A stretch of 64,000 bases of DNA from Gavia stellata (Eukaryota; Chordata; Aves; Gaviiformes; Gaviidae): positions 806,001-870,000 of the forward strand of contig NC_082602.1 of NCBI RefSeq assembly GCF_030936135.1. The letters are read 5' to 3'. Below are positions 37,801 through 48,479 of the stretch, piece by piece (position 1 is the first letter of the stretch; every line of letters begins with the position of its first letter). Below the pieces are notes generated by a model that saw nothing but the letters and a program-made list of their open reading frames with translations, was not told where the DNA came from and made no database searches. The translations under genes and the position numbers were made by a program.

Positions 37801-40800
37801 TTTTTTAAAGATGAAATGCTACTGTAGTGTGTGTTTTGGCTGCTGCAATGGTGCCGAGTCGGAGTACGGTGTGGTCTTTGCTAAGGGGCAGTTTGAAGTC
37901 AGGGCTAGGTCAAGGGTTCCTTGAGCATAACCCTCCGGGTGACTTACTTAGAAACTCTCCTTCTGCATCACAACTAACAGTGCATTTGCTCGGCTAACGA
38001 AGAGGTAACTCTCCTTTCCCATCGCTGTCGGGCTCTCTGCTTTCACTCATTCACTTTTGCCTTCCTGGTCCGATGATCAACCTTATTGATCCTAACACTA
38101 TCCTTTTCCCATGCAGGTGAGGGGTTTCTAGGTGTTACCCTGACCTTATTTACCTGCTTTCCTTTAAGCTACCCCTCTGACAACACTTTTTTTTTTTTTT
38201 TGCTTTACCCATAGTAGTTACATGTGCCTTATCTGTCTGTTATAGTCAAACAACTTGCTGTACCTGTGGAGGTAAAACACTTTCTCATGCGCCTGTCTAC
38301 AAAGTAAATTTATTTGCCTGATTTATGACTGTAGGAAGGAAAACACTTCAGCTATCGTTTTTTTGCTACTATCCTCCAATAGTCATATCCACTTTTTTCC
38401 CCCCCTCAGATGACTCGGCCTCACCCGTGGCACCCTGACATCGTGGATGTTCAGATTATTGCCATTGGATCACTGGCAATCGTTGCTGTTCCCGGAGAGT
38501 TCACGTATGTATTTCTTTGGTCTTGTTCTATGTATTGCAGCCAGCAGCGTTTCATTCAAACCACCTGCGATCCTTCTGCATGCAGGTAGAAAGGGGGTGT
38601 AGGCTAAAAATTGTCCCCAGTATATGATAGCTGTGCGGGCACTACACGTATATGTCCGCTGCGTGTACTTTCTTGTGTACTGTCTCCTCTGGTTGCCTGG
38701 GGTTTCCCATTTTCTTCTCCGTTCTGTAAACTAGCCATGGGGATGAATGAGGTGCAAACAAGTTTCCTAAATAATTTTAACTGCTCATTGCAAAATGCAG
38801 TTTCAATGAAACAAAAGGAACTTGTTAACTTTGATTTTTATTCTTTTTTCACGTCACAAACACCGTATTGATGAATTGCACTGACTGTTGATGGTGCAGT
38901 GGTGAAAATCTGAGTAGAATAAAGATTTATTTCTAACACCTTTTTTTCTACCCCACCCTGCCGTGGGGTGCCTCCAGCCTTACCCTGGCTGTGGTGATGT
39001 CTGTGAAATGTTTTGAGGTGTTTTGGTTGAGCTCATTGCAGAGAAGCCTGAAGGGATGCTGAGCTGCAAGTGCGATGTGAATTTCTGGTGGTGTGCTGCG
39101 TGTCCAACCAACGATTCCTGCTTTAGCTCCCTGTGTTTCTGGAGACTGACGTTGTTCCTTTAATGCCCCTAGGACCATGTCTGGACGCAGGCTACGGGAA
39201 GCTGTTAAAAGAGTAAGTTGCTGAGGAAGAGGTTTCTCCAGAGCACAGCGTATCTGGAACTTCACATTTCTTGATCCTTCTGGTTTTTCCCTTGTCTCCT
39301 TCCAGCTGGGGTCATGGGTCTCATGTCTCACAGATGTCTCCTTCTCACAATTGCTTCAGACACATTTTTGCATGTACTTACCGACATGCAGGAGAAATGA
39401 ATATTCTCCCCACAAGAAGCAAACCGATTGAGTTTCAATCCATTAAGCCAATGCAAGCTAATTCATCTGGGATCCAGGCACAACTCTTGCTAGCAGGAGT
39501 TTTGTCTCCAGGAAGGAGGGGTTTAGCTCCTTAATCCATATCAGGATTTTGCAACATGAGAACAATTGGAAAAAAATGGCAAATGTATTTTTTCCATTTT
39601 CCTGATTGATACTTCCTATTCTCAGCTGCAGCCTGAATACCATCTTAATCTCAGATGCTGTCTCCACAACTCACTGAGCCTGTCTCACATAGTTATACCA
39701 TCATTTCTTTAGGAGTATACAGGCATCAGCTTCAAAAAAACCCCTAAATTTATTGAATTTACTGGAGTAATTTCTCCTCTTTTTCTTTGGGAGGTGCATA
39801 TGAGATGTTAATAAAGGCAAATTACACTTACAGGGTTGCATTCCTGAACATCCAGCCCCCTCCCCACTGTAACTTTGTATTGTCCTGGTAAATAATAATA
39901 ATAACAACAACAACAACAATAACATAATTGTGCATTAAGCAGTTGTTACAAGATAAGTGATTTACTTCCTTTCTTAGGAATTTGATTCTCATGGTATGCC
40001 AAGAATGGATGTCGTAATTGCAGGTCTGTGCAATGTCTACACCCATTACATTACCACCTATGAAGAATACCAGGTAAACGTTAAAATTGCAGATTGAACA
40101 TGTTTAACTGAGATCAGCTTTTGGCTATATGGGGTGATATTTCATGTGAAATTATGTATATTTAGAGTACTTCTCCTTTGCCACAAAAAGCTGAAGAATC
40201 TGTGGCAGAAATCACGAGAACTCCTTGTTTATTCTGGCCTAGATGACATGGTCCAAGGGCTGGTGTGGTTTCTAGAGAGTACATATGGATGCTTTAATGT
40301 GGAAATGGTCAGACGTACTGAAGAGAGCTCCTGTGAGCTCAGGTCTGTTTTAGTAATCTCCTGATGACTTGGGTGAATTAGAAATTATCTTCATAAGGTG
40401 GCAAAATTGCCGGAAGAAAGATTTGGAGCTGTAGGGTTGTAAGGTGAACATGTTGCTGTGGAAAAGACTGAAATACATCTTGCAAGTCCCAGTTTTAAGG
40501 ATCCCCACAAGGCATGGTAGATGATGTGCTTTGAGGATGATGTGGACAATTGGATGGACTCCTTGGGTTTAGAAACCCTAAACTGGGAGGGAGGGTTGGA
40601 AGAACGGGGGTTGTCCAACCCCAAAAGTTGGAGAGGTGACAACCTACATGACAAGCCTTTAAAAGAGTAAAAGAGCTGTGATAACTGGAAGAGTGACAAC
40701 CGGTCCTCCCTGTTTGCAATGGATTGGAGAATGAAGAGTAACCTGAAATTCCAGCAGAAATACTTAGGCAAGTTTTTGGGCTGTCTCGCTAGCAGTAAGG

Positions 40801-43800
40801 GAGTAAATAAATCCCCACAGGTATAGTGCTGATCTTGTCTTGGCACAGTAGGATGAGCTGTATAAACTGCTCAAGAATGCTTCAGACCCTTCTTTTCCAA
40901 ATTTGTTCTTTGCTAGGCTCAACGATACGAGGCTGCATCGACTATTTATGGGCCGCACACCCTTTCTGCTTATATTCAACTGTACAGAGGACTTGCAAGG
41001 GCTATTGCTACGGTAATCAAAATTTCCTATATGCCACATGCTGCTAGAGACATTTAAATCCTGTAAATGGTGATGGATATATTTGCTCCTTAGTGAGGTT
41101 ACATGATTGCTACCCTCTCTTTTCTCATAAGAAACCGCTTTGAGAAATCCTCATGTGATATGAAAATAATTCCTGTAACGGTGGTCTCAAACCACTTGCG
41201 AAATTCTGGGAGTTTTTTTGTTCAAAGTTTAGAAAATGGGTACCTCCAACCTTTCAGTGTGGCCTGAAGTTGCTGCTTTTTTACCAAGAGGAAAAAAAAT
41301 CTGCTACATTTCTGCTGTACGTGGCAATGTTCGTTACCATTGTATCTGTGGACCACGTGAACGTGCAGGACCGGTGGGCAGGCGCTGCCTCCTGAAGTCG
41401 TGGGATATTCTGGTGGGTGGATTTGGGGGATCTCAGCAAGAGGGCAGCGGGCATCCTGTGGGGATTGCTCCTGTATGCAGAGCACAGATGAAGAGCCTCT
41501 TTGTTTTTACCCTCACTTTATTGCCCTTGTTCTTAAAATCTGTCTAAGCAACGGACTTGGATAAAGAGCCATGGCAGTGATATGATTCATCAGGGAGATA
41601 CCGGTTATCTATATGTATGTACAATGAGCACATCTTCCCTCTCCCAGAACACAGTTCAGGATTTGTCACGTGGTCCAGAGCCCCCAGTTTTCAACATAGG
41701 TAACGTGACCTTGGTGCCTCCTCTCGCTGCCGATCGTGTGCCGGCCAATAAGACGTTTGGGGATGTGCTACAAGAAGTGAGACAACAGTATCGAGCGGTG
41801 AGAGCTTCAAGGATTTGCTAAAACCTGTTTAGGATATTGTCTTTAAATTCTTACCCCTCATTCAAAAAAGTCTATGTTTTCTAAAGGGTCGTGGTGCTCT
41901 CAGACCAGAAAGTCTCGTTGCCTTTAGTGGGCGTGACAAGACAGAGACAGAGCGTTTTAATTCATGATGTCATTGTACTGAACGTGATTAAAATGGGTGA
42001 GTGAAGGGGAAAATAAAAGCCCTTTATTCAACGTGAAGATTTCCCCTTCTGCTTTGACATTAAATAACAGTTGATGATTAAACAGGCAAATACAGTGATT
42101 TCTTTACAAGCAGAAATCAGGTCACCTTTGATGCCTCTGGTTTTTCAGTGCTCAGAATTTAGATAAGGTGTTCAGAGCAAGGACTTTCACCTCATTGCTG
42201 CCTCCAGCAGTAAGGTAGGAAGAAGGCAGGGAAGCATTCTTAAAAATCTCACCTATTTCCCTCCCTCTTTCACACAGAAATCTTATGTGCTATGGTAGAG
42301 TTCATCCAGCAAGCAGGACAAGTGGAATGGCAAGGCACAGAATACCAGTTCACAGTATAAATTGTCAATTGCTATTGCAACAAGTGAAATTATGAATAAT
42401 TTAAAACAAAAAACACAAAAAACCAACCAAACCACTAAAAAACTCATATGGCATCTTCAAAGGATGTTCTTAATGTGCAATATGCTGTTCAGTCTTTAAT
42501 ATAAATCTCAATTTCCCCCACAGACAGAAGTTGCTGAAGTAACTTTTGTAGGTGCGAACCCCAGGAACTCTGCAGAGAATGCGGTAAATATGACGCAATG
42601 ACACTGGAATTGGGGATGTTCAGGATTAGTGAATACTTAGTTACTGCCTCTGCCTGATGCGTTTTTCTTTGACGTTCAGGTTTCAGAAGGAGTAAGATCG
42701 TGTGCTTCCAGTGCTTTTTTTCTTTGCTGGGAGTTCAGAAGAAGATAGTTTCTCCCTTTAGCGTGTGCTTTGGGAATTCACACCACCAAAATGCTTAATT
42801 TTGTCAGATAGGGACCATTCATGGTCTGTTCATACTATTGAACTTGAAGGCACCCGTGTCGTGCGTTAGGCCAGACACTCTTTCTTGGTTGGTATCCAGT
42901 GCCATCCAGTCATAGCAAGCATGGTCTCTAGTCTCCGTCCTATCATCAGCCCGGTGCTCTGTTGTAATAAAACAAAGAAAATGAGGAAAGTACTTAATTC
43001 ATCCCATCACTCATCTTGCATAGACATTGATAGCAAATACCTCACCTGCCCATTCTCTTTTTAATGATCAAGTTCTTTACTCGTTCTCTGCGTCATTTAT
43101 TAGCAGCGCTTTGGCATTGATATACAAGTATTTTTTGCTAGTAATTACCACATTTGCCAGTAAAGCACGCAGAAGCATAGTCCCTTCTCCAGCTTGAAGT
43201 GACGCAGAAAAGTAGGGACATGCCTGTCCCTTCGGCATCTGGCTAATTCTGCTCTTTTTATTCCAGTTTGAACACAACTTCCTGACGGTGGAGAGACACA
43301 CCAGCACTTCAGACAGCTGGCAAGTGGTACAGAACGATGCCTCCTGGGACACCAGGTGGGTGCCCTGGCCAGATTTCACTGTTCTACAGAATCCACAGAG
43401 TAATTCAAGTTAAACCTGAAGGGCTTAATTTCAGAGCTCCCAACCATAGGTTGGTCTTGTCCCTGCAGACAATGCTCTCTGGGGATGGATTGGTCCATAT
43501 TTGGGTGGTTACCTTGTCAAGACCACAATGATCGGTCTTCCCTTGGGTCTAGCTTCTGCAACGACGGCTTATAAGTTTGGGAAAGGCAGAAGGAAGAGCA
43601 AGAACTACAGGAGGTTCATGGTCCAACTTGTTCATAGCCTACATCCATCCATCTGCCATACCGTGCTGATGAATAGGATACCAAGTAGAAAATAGGAGAG
43701 GTTCACCGTAGCAGGGTTTTCATAGGGAAATCTGGCCAGCTTTGCTATGCATCATAAAGTAGAAACAGTCAACAATTCAAAAAAAGTTTGCAAGAAAGCA

Positions 43801-46800
43801 AAGTTAAGGTTAGAGATGTCAGTCTTAAGGAAAAATATCCACTGAGCAGTAAAGCTGGTGTCACCTTTCGGAGCTACACCAGAAGTCAGCACATGAAATA
43901 GGAATACCAAAGGCATCTTTTGTCAAACCATTCAATTTCAAGTTACTCCTGTTGAATAAAACCAGACATTTTCCCACCTGTCTCTGCAACCTATCTGTGG
44001 AAACCAGACCCCAAAAAACGTCCGTCCTGGGGTCTTCTGACCTTGCAACGTCCCACTGCAAACATGTAACGTCTGAGGTCAGAGAGGCAACGTGCCCGAC
44101 AGCTTGGCTTCAGCAGGAAAGTCTTCCTCTGGATTTATGACGAGCATAATTCTCTCTGCCCAAGTGCAACCAGCTGCTCTCTGAGCCTAATCCGGTAGCC
44201 AGGACTCCGGCAGTCCCAACGCAGGAGGTGTATTCCCACCTGCACTTGCAGCTCTGCATTCCTGAGCGCTTGCCCTCTGTTTAACACTTGCGCTATGTTA
44301 CCTTGTCACTGTCATTGTTGTCACCCTTCCCAGCCAAGTTCCCTACTGGAGTAAGGGAGATGATGGCATTTTATCACCCATATACATAGCCCTGCCTTCT
44401 TCCCTCCTCTTCCAAAAACCCAACGGATTTCCCAAAATCTTGGCCAGAACGGTGGAAGTGTTTAATAACATGTTACTTGAGAAGGTGCAAAACTTAAAGG
44501 ATGTGCTGCCATGATGCTGGAAAGATGGGAATCTAGACATCCTATTTTCCTTCCTGAGAAAGGTCAGGCTTTGCCTCTCTGAACGGTGCTTAAATACTTC
44601 TGATAAGGAAGAGGAGCCTTTTCCTGCCTAAAGGGGCTGGCCAGAAGGCAAACGAATGCAGACAGTGATGTCTCCCTTCCTGGTGCCCCAGGAAAGTACC
44701 AAACACCACAAGAAAGGGGAAATGGTTCTGTTAAGATGAAAACGAGTCACTTTTTGCGATGTCAGTGTGTTAACCTTGGAATGTCAGTAATGAAGGTGAT
44801 GGGGACAGCGAACATCAAACATTTTTACTAGGTGTTAGTGGAGTCAGACTGTGGTTTTTTTAGCGCAGGAAAAACTAACCATGGATATGTACCATGGAAT
44901 GTGCTGACATTGCAATAGGAGAGTAGCACAAGGGAACGCATTATTTGTTAGCTTAGTGTTGCAAAGTGTTAAATAGCTTATAGCTGCATTTGTAAAATGC
45001 ATATTTTCAGGGATCGAGAGATACGAAAGTTTACTTAAAGGAGGTGCAGCTTTCGGGGAAGGAGATAGCTGTTATCTGCCCTTTGTCCTGCACTCACCAT
45101 TGCAGTAGGGACAAACGTAGTGCAGACTGATGCTGACTTGGTGTTTGCAGCAGAGAAGTGTTTGGCCCCACCCTACGTCTGCCATGGGAGCAGGAATTGC
45201 TCTCCTGGGACAGTTGAGGAGGAGGGGCTGAGCTACAGGCAGGAATTTGCCTGGCCCTGCCTTTAGCAAAGAGCCAACAGAGCTAAGACATGGTTAAATC
45301 CCTGTGAGCTCATCTGTGAGAAGCCTCTTTCCAGGTGGGATCTGAGCCACGTTCCAGTTCTCGAGTCCCAGAGCGGTGGTCCTGGTTCACCGAGCCTGAG
45401 GGGGCAGAATGGGGAGGAGGCTGCATGGTGGCATAGATCTGTGACAGCAGCATTTTTAGGTCACCGCGTTACAGCCGGGCTCAGGCTGCAGGTCTCTCGT
45501 TCAACCCAGCTCCCGACAGGACCAACGTCACAGCTATGGCAGGTTGCTTGGGGCCGTGTCCAGGCGAGTCGGGGTGTTCTCCAAGGATGGAGATGCCCCA
45601 CCACTTCAGGCCTTGTGCTCTCACCTCCCTGTCATCTCCCAAGACGACGTTGTCTTTGTCCCAAGACAAGCCAGCGCAATCCACAGCCAAAACCTTGGCC
45701 AAGAGCAACCAGGCGGATACATGGGCCTTGTGTCAGCTTGTGGTTTCTGTTTACCAAACCAAATTTCCCCCAGTATTCACTGTTTTTCACCCAGTCATGT
45801 CTGTTAGTATTTATTTCAATCTTCTCAGTAAGGCTGCTACGGGAAAACTTTTTATTACCATTGCGGGGGAATCAACATATTTTGTTAATCTGCTTCCTTT
45901 AGTGAAAGCCCTGAAATGGGGGTGCTAGTTCAGTAGGACTTGATAACACTCGTGTCTGGCCTGGATACAATTAGGGGGGATATCCAGCAGTGCCCCTCAC
46001 TGGCAGTATCAAAAGAAGAGCAGGTTTATCTCCTTCATCTCCCCAAGAAGTGCTCCATCACAGCTGGCTGAAAAATCCCTTGCCCCCAGATGATGTGTGG
46101 CTGGCTGTCGAGTTTTGAGGCTGAGCAGAAGTGGTTTTGCACAAGGATTCCACAAAAGAAAATGGGAGTCTGATGTGAAAATGGGTGCCAGAAGCCCTGA
46201 GCTCGATTATGATAGATTTTGCTTGTAACCTTCAATAAATACTCATCCTCTTGCTTCAGCATTCCCCCTGTGCAGGGAAGACTCAACTGACAAATATTGC
46301 TCACAGAGGTAATGTTTTATGGAGTTATGATATGGAGTTGGAATCTAAGAAGACGTTGGTAGAAATATTCATCCACGAAAAGGATCACTGACTTGTTTTT
46401 CCATGTTTCCAGATATTTTTCACCCCTGCTGGGTTTTGAGTTGGCTTATTGGTTGCGGCTCTGATAGCCTAAATATATGAGGAAAAGTTAAAAGAAACTC
46501 TTAAAATACTGGAGTGCATTCATCTCATTCAACTCAGTGAGCTCTTGGGATATTACAACAAATGAAAAGTGGATTTTCTTGCTGACTGCAGTCTTTGCTT
46601 TGTCTGCTAGATTTTACTGGACCAAAGGATTCCTTGGTCGGAGCAATGTGACTATTGAATGGCACATCCCTCATGGCACAGAGCCGGGCGTCTACAGGAT
46701 ACGGTACTTCGGGCACTACAAGAAAAAACAGTCTAACAATCACGCTGTCTATATTGCATTTGAAGGCACATCTTCAGCATTTGAAATCACAACTCCATAG
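25744..46800 (+). CDS. ASAH2: ASAH2, neutral ceramidase (complete, 20 coding exons)
   Basis: The joined exons give 730 residues in the preferred model and match human neutral ceramidase throughout. The enzyme hydrolyses ceramide to sphingosine and fatty acid at the plasma membrane or extracellularly. A signal-anchor helix at about residues 15-38 gives a type II membrane form. The catalytic domain (about 46-560) keeps the zinc-site motifs THTHSGP (His143, His145), VHPVSMN (His252), PGEFTTMSG (Glu489) and YTHYITTYEEY (525-535), and the NLGDVSPN motif with the nucleophile-position Ser303. The C-terminal Ig-like domain runs from about 565 to the end. It is shorter than human (about 780), mainly because the Ser/Thr-rich mucin box after the anchor is missing. 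All junctions are in phase with no stop, so the gene looks functional. The one uncertain junction is the first donor. Confidence 0.97.
27703..27782 (+). CDS. ASAH2: ASAH2 exon 2 (GVGRADCTG)
   Basis: Acceptor ttcttatag, donor ccc-ctg|gtaagt. It encodes the start of the catalytic domain, including the nearly invariant GVGRADCTG. The reading frame is open back to 27399, so a longer version using an upstream acceptor cannot be excluded. Confidence 0.93.
27919..28026 (+). mobile_element. CR1 LINE 3' end
   Basis: Contains gagcaacctggtctagtgg, ggaactagatgatctttaag and the tail ccattctgtgattct, which are diagnostic of the CR1 3' end. It lies in ASAH2 intron 2, close to exon 3. Confidence 0.92.
28181..28330 (+). 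CDS. ASAH2: ASAH2 exon 3
   Basis: Fifty codons in phase 0, acceptor cccttccag, donor ctg-gag|gtacgt. Encodes MGYANPDQ, the LYSRAF segment and the DIGMVSQRLRLE segment typical of neutral ceramidases. Confidence 0.97.
28913..29089 (+). CDS. ASAH2: ASAH2 exon 4 (THTHSGP zinc motif)
   Basis: Acceptor tcctctcag, donor gta-aag|gttggt. Contains SGTHTHSGPGGYFQY, whose histidines bind the catalytic zinc in this family. The last 59 bases and the donor are repeated exactly 154 bp downstream by a tandem duplication. Use of the second donor would add 154 nt and meet a stop at 29162, so the first donor is taken. Confidence 0.96.
29031..29341 (+). repeat. Exact tandem duplication, 154-bp unit, overlapping ASAH2 exon 4
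   Basis: Positions 29031-29187 and 29185-29341 are identical by eye over 157 bp; the copies share the three bases TCA at the join, so the unit is 154 bp. The unit starts in exon 4, contains its last 59 bases and the donor, and continues into the intron. Confidence 0.97.
29457..29669 (+). repeat. Tandem duplication, 111-bp unit, in ASAH2 intron 4
   Basis: Two copies start ttgtgggtggtttcaaaata at 29457 and 29568. They differ by a few substitutions and by the length of an A tract (13 against 16), so the event is older than the neighbouring exact duplication. Confidence 0.95.
29754..29881 (+). CDS. ASAH2: ASAH2 exon 5
   Basis: Acceptor gcttttcag, donor agc-ag|gtaaaa. Encodes SIDIAHQNMK through NRSPFSYLENP; leaves in phase 2. 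Confidence 0.97.
30494..30571 (+). CDS. ASAH2: ASAH2 exon 6
   Basis: Acceptor ttcatccag, donor atc-ag|gtactg. Encodes YSSNTDKEMVMLKMVDGNG; enters and leaves in phase 2. Confidence 0.97.
31513..31568 (+). repeat. 28-bp tandem repeat in ASAH2 intron
   Basis: Two adjacent 28-bp units starting aagtcaattg and ending agattgaac, with about four differences between them; 38 bp before exon 7. Confidence 0.9.
31607..31727 (+). CDS. ASAH2: ASAH2 exon 7 (zinc-ligand His)
   Basis: Acceptor ctcttcag, donor gga-gag|gtggga. Encodes WFAVHPVSMNN, carrying the second zinc-ligand histidine, and HLVNSDNMGYASY. Confidence 0.97.
33171..33296 (+). CDS. ASAH2: ASAH2 exon 8 (nucleophile Ser)
   Basis: Acceptor gttttggcag, donor ggg-ggg|gtaagt. 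Encodes ASSNLGDVSPN with the catalytic serine, then NTGESCDNPQSTC, which holds paired cysteines. Confidence 0.97.
33680..33766 (+). CDS. ASAH2: ASAH2 exon 9
   Basis: Acceptor tcttaacag, donor gca-agg|gtaagt. Encodes ATMCMAMGPGNDMFDSTRI; phase 0 at both ends. Confidence 0.96.
35229..35333 (+). CDS. ASAH2: ASAH2 exon 10
   Basis: Acceptor cctcttag, donor aca-cac-acg|gtaaga. Encodes ELYEKASQEVTGPL through SVELNATHT, which contains an N-glycosylation sequon (NAT). Confidence 0.96.
35467..35548 (+). CDS. ASAH2: ASAH2 exon 11
   Basis: Acceptor ctgattaag, donor cac-aca-ag|gtaatt. Encodes KTCKPALGHSFAAGTIDG and the sequon NFT; leaves in phase 1. Confidence 0.96.
36048..36163 (+). CDS. ASAH2: ASAH2 exon 12
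   Basis: Acceptor ccctcaag, donor gga-gag|gtaagg. Encodes SVEGDPFWDEIRDQLLGEP and CHKPKPILFSTGE; enters in phase 1, leaves in phase 0. Confidence 0.97.
36930..37075 (-). mobile_element. CR1-like 3' fragment, minus orientation
   Basis: The minus strand reads ctggacatggccctgagcaa, then cctgctgtagctgcagcg and gagcagggtcatgctgg, with a tail-like gtgattctac at the far end. It lies in the ASAH2 intron before exon 13. Confidence 0.75.
38410..38504 (+). CDS. ASAH2: ASAH2 exon 13 (zinc-ligand Glu)
   Basis: Acceptor ccccctcag, donor ttc-ac|gtatgt. Encodes RPHPWHPDIVDVQII and ends in PGEF, whose Glu is a zinc ligand. Confidence 0.97.
39173..39212 (+). CDS. ASAH2: ASAH2 exon 14 (40-bp microexon)
   Basis: Acceptor gcccctag, donor aaa-aga|gtaagt. 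Encodes TMSGRRLREAVKR, completing the PGEFTTMSGRR motif. It is the shortest exon and easily missed by gene finders. Confidence 0.96.
39890..39925 (+). repeat. AAT/AAC trinucleotide microsatellite
   Basis: A compound AAT then AAC run in the ASAH2 intron before exon 15. Confidence 0.9.
39978..40073 (+). CDS. ASAH2: ASAH2 exon 15 (zinc-ligand Tyr region)
   Basis: Acceptor tttcttag, donor tac-cag|gtaaac. Encodes the GLCNVYTHYITTYEEYQ segment, home of the zinc-ligand tyrosine. Confidence 0.97.
40917..41012 (+). CDS. ASAH2: ASAH2 exon 16
   Basis: Acceptor tttgctag, donor gct-acg|gtaatc. Encodes QRYEAASTIYGPHTLSAY; thirty-two codons in phase 0. Confidence 0.97.
41648..41797 (+). CDS. ASAH2: ASAH2 exon 17
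   Basis: Acceptor cctctcccag, donor cga-gcg|gtgaga. Encodes NTVQDLSRGPEPP through KTFGDVLQ, the linker into the C-terminal Ig-like domain. Confidence 0.95.
42524..42583 (+). CDS. ASAH2: ASAH2 exon 18 (60 bp)
   Basis: Acceptor cccccacag, donor aat-gcg|gtaaat. Encodes TEVAEVTFVGANPRNSAENA, matching the human VGEVAEVIFVGANP segment; too short to appear as an open frame by itself. Confidence 0.95.
43267..43355 (+). CDS. ASAH2: ASAH2 exon 19
   Basis: Acceptor ttattccag, donor acc-ag|gtgggt. Encodes FLTVERHTSTSDSWQ and NDASWDTR of the C-terminal domain; leaves in phase 2. Confidence 0.96.
45504..45605 (-). mobile_element. CR1-like 3' fragment, minus orientation
   Basis: The minus strand reads ccatccttggagaacacccc, then cctggacacggccccaagca, as in the copy at 57159. 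It lies in the last ASAH2 intron. Confidence 0.72.
46611..46800 (+). CDS. ASAH2: ASAH2 terminal coding exon with stop
   Basis: Acceptor tctgctag. Encodes FYWTKGFLGRSNVTIEWHIP, then GVYRIRYFGHYKK and FEGTSSAFEI, ending with TAG at 46798-46800. This is the last strands of the Ig-like domain. Confidence 0.97.
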
Positions 46801-47100
46801 GTGATGTCGTTCATTAAAGAAATTGTTTCCTTTGAGCAGTAGATTTGATATCTGCGACGTTCACAATGCACGCCTGGGAGCTTTTTTGTGGCGTACGTGA
46901 CTCTATACATCATTACTGTCCCTCGAGTGCTGCTGGTCATCCTTTGCTGTGCAAAGCTTGACTTCCTGCAAAGTTTTGACTTTTACCTGCAATTCAGTCT
47001 CTCTAGCCCAAAGTATTCTCATTCAAGCGGTTCCCGTCCTGGCCAGATCTCATTGCAGTTGATTCTTATTACAATAAAAGATGTAACTGTTTTTCTTTAG
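46801..47100 (+). other. ASAH2: ASAH2 3' UTR (probable extent)
   Basis: About 300 nt between the stop and the first canonical poly(A) signal. Past the signal the sequence is GT/T-rich, as expected downstream of a cleavage site. Confidence 0.65.
47073..47078 (+). promoter_or_regulatory. ASAH2: Poly(A) signal AATAAA of ASAH2
   Basis: First canonical hexamer after the stop, followed within 30 nt by a T-rich run and then a GT-rich stretch. Confidence 0.65.
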
Positions 47101-48428
47101 TCATCAAACAAGTGCTTATTGATTGTGAATGGGCTCTCTCGGAGAGAATTAGTGCATATCGGGACCTAATCCAGACCATAAAATAGTCCATAAAATTGAG
47201 CCCAGTCCATAAAACTGGAAAGAGCTGCTAAATTCACAAGGCATCAGAAGAAGAGACTCCTCAATCATGCTTGAAGTGCAAAGCTGACCTCTTCGGATGG
47301 TAAAGGGATAAATTGGATAGATACTCATCGGAAAGGTTTGAATATTATTTCATTTAATCATTCTGGTTTCGGGCAGTTGAAGGATTCGTTCTCCGAGTTA
47401 AAAGCCACTATAGACTACGGGTGGCGGTGGGGCAACAGTGTCGTATGAAGTGAATTGCGCATAGTTCTCCATAAATCGTTGGTCTCAGTTTCACAGGTGC
47501 CTGATGAGAGTGGCTGTGTAGGGTCCTACCTCAGAGATCTCGAGTAAGGAAAGGAAGGTCAGTCACTTGGAAAATAAAATATTGAAGTAGTTGGCAGGTT
47601 TTTTCCTGCTAGACTGTGTTATTCTCTTCCACAAATGTCACTTTTGAACTGACCAGTGTGCCAGGTGGGCTCAGTGCTGCCCACCACGTGTGGGTTTGTG
47701 TCATTTCAAGGGGATGCTGGGCAAGTTTTTAGAAGAGAAGCCCTCTGAAAGCTCTCAAATAATTACAAGTGGCCCAAGAAAATACAGATGGGCTGGAGGC
47801 CACCGAGTCCCTGGAAGGACTACATATGTTTGCTCTGATTTTATGACCTGAAGACGTCATGCATCTGTGGCACGGTCCAGAGGCAGTATGCTGGGCGAGA
47901 AAGAGTTTGGGGCTGACTGTTCACTCGTGTCCTTGCGTTAAGCTCCTGCCCAGCCCTCCGACCACAGCAAAGGGCAGCAGATGGCATTTTACCCTCTAAA
48001 TATCACTTTGGAACACATCAACAAGATGAAAAATAAGGATGCTCACATGTGCCAGAGGTTGTTTCAATAGGAGGGTGTCATGGGGGAGGGCTCTGGGGTT
48101 ACACCATGGGCTATATGCAGGATGGGGATTTTGGGAGGGACCTGTAGCTGCTACCAAAGGTGACTGGTGTCCAACCAGAGCAGGGTTGGATTTCATCGCG
48201 ATAAGTTTGTTTCAGGTACTGCAGATGTAAATCAGTAAGAATTGAACTTATGAATTAAAGCTCTGAACAAACCTCAGCCTGCTTCATTTTGGCATCAGGA
48301 AGGACACAAGGTGAGCAGACTCTGGCTGGATAACGGGCTGCCCAGAGCTGATGGCCAAAGCCTGAATCACCTACAGGTAGGTCACCAGAAGGGCTCGTGG
48401 TGCCCCTCCAACCTACGTGCCAGATCAA

Positions 48429-48479
48429 TGGAGGGTTTCATCAAAGCACAGAATGGAGGGTTTCATCAAAGCACAGAAT
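48429..48479 (+). repeat. 25-bp exact tandem repeat
   Basis: The unit starting tggagggtttcatcaaag occurs twice in direct succession. Confidence 0.95.

Larger units (their letters stand above)
31728..38409 (+). other. ASAH2: ASAH2 introns, middle part
   Basis: Introns are 31728-33170, 33297-33679, 33767-35228, 35334-35466, 35549-36047 and 36164-38409. Apart from a minus-oriented CR1 fragment (36930-37075) and T tracts near 37789 and 38188 in the last of these, I see nothing beyond ordinary intron sequence. Confidence 0.85.
38505..46610 (+). other. ASAH2: ASAH2 introns, 3' part
   Basis: Introns are 38505-39172, 39213-39977, 40074-40916, 41013-41647, 41798-42523, 42584-43266 and 43356-46610. 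They contain an AAT/AAC microsatellite (39890-39925), an A-rich patch near 42403-42440 and a minus-oriented CR1 fragment (45504-45605). No additional exon was needed to match the family. Confidence 0.85.
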
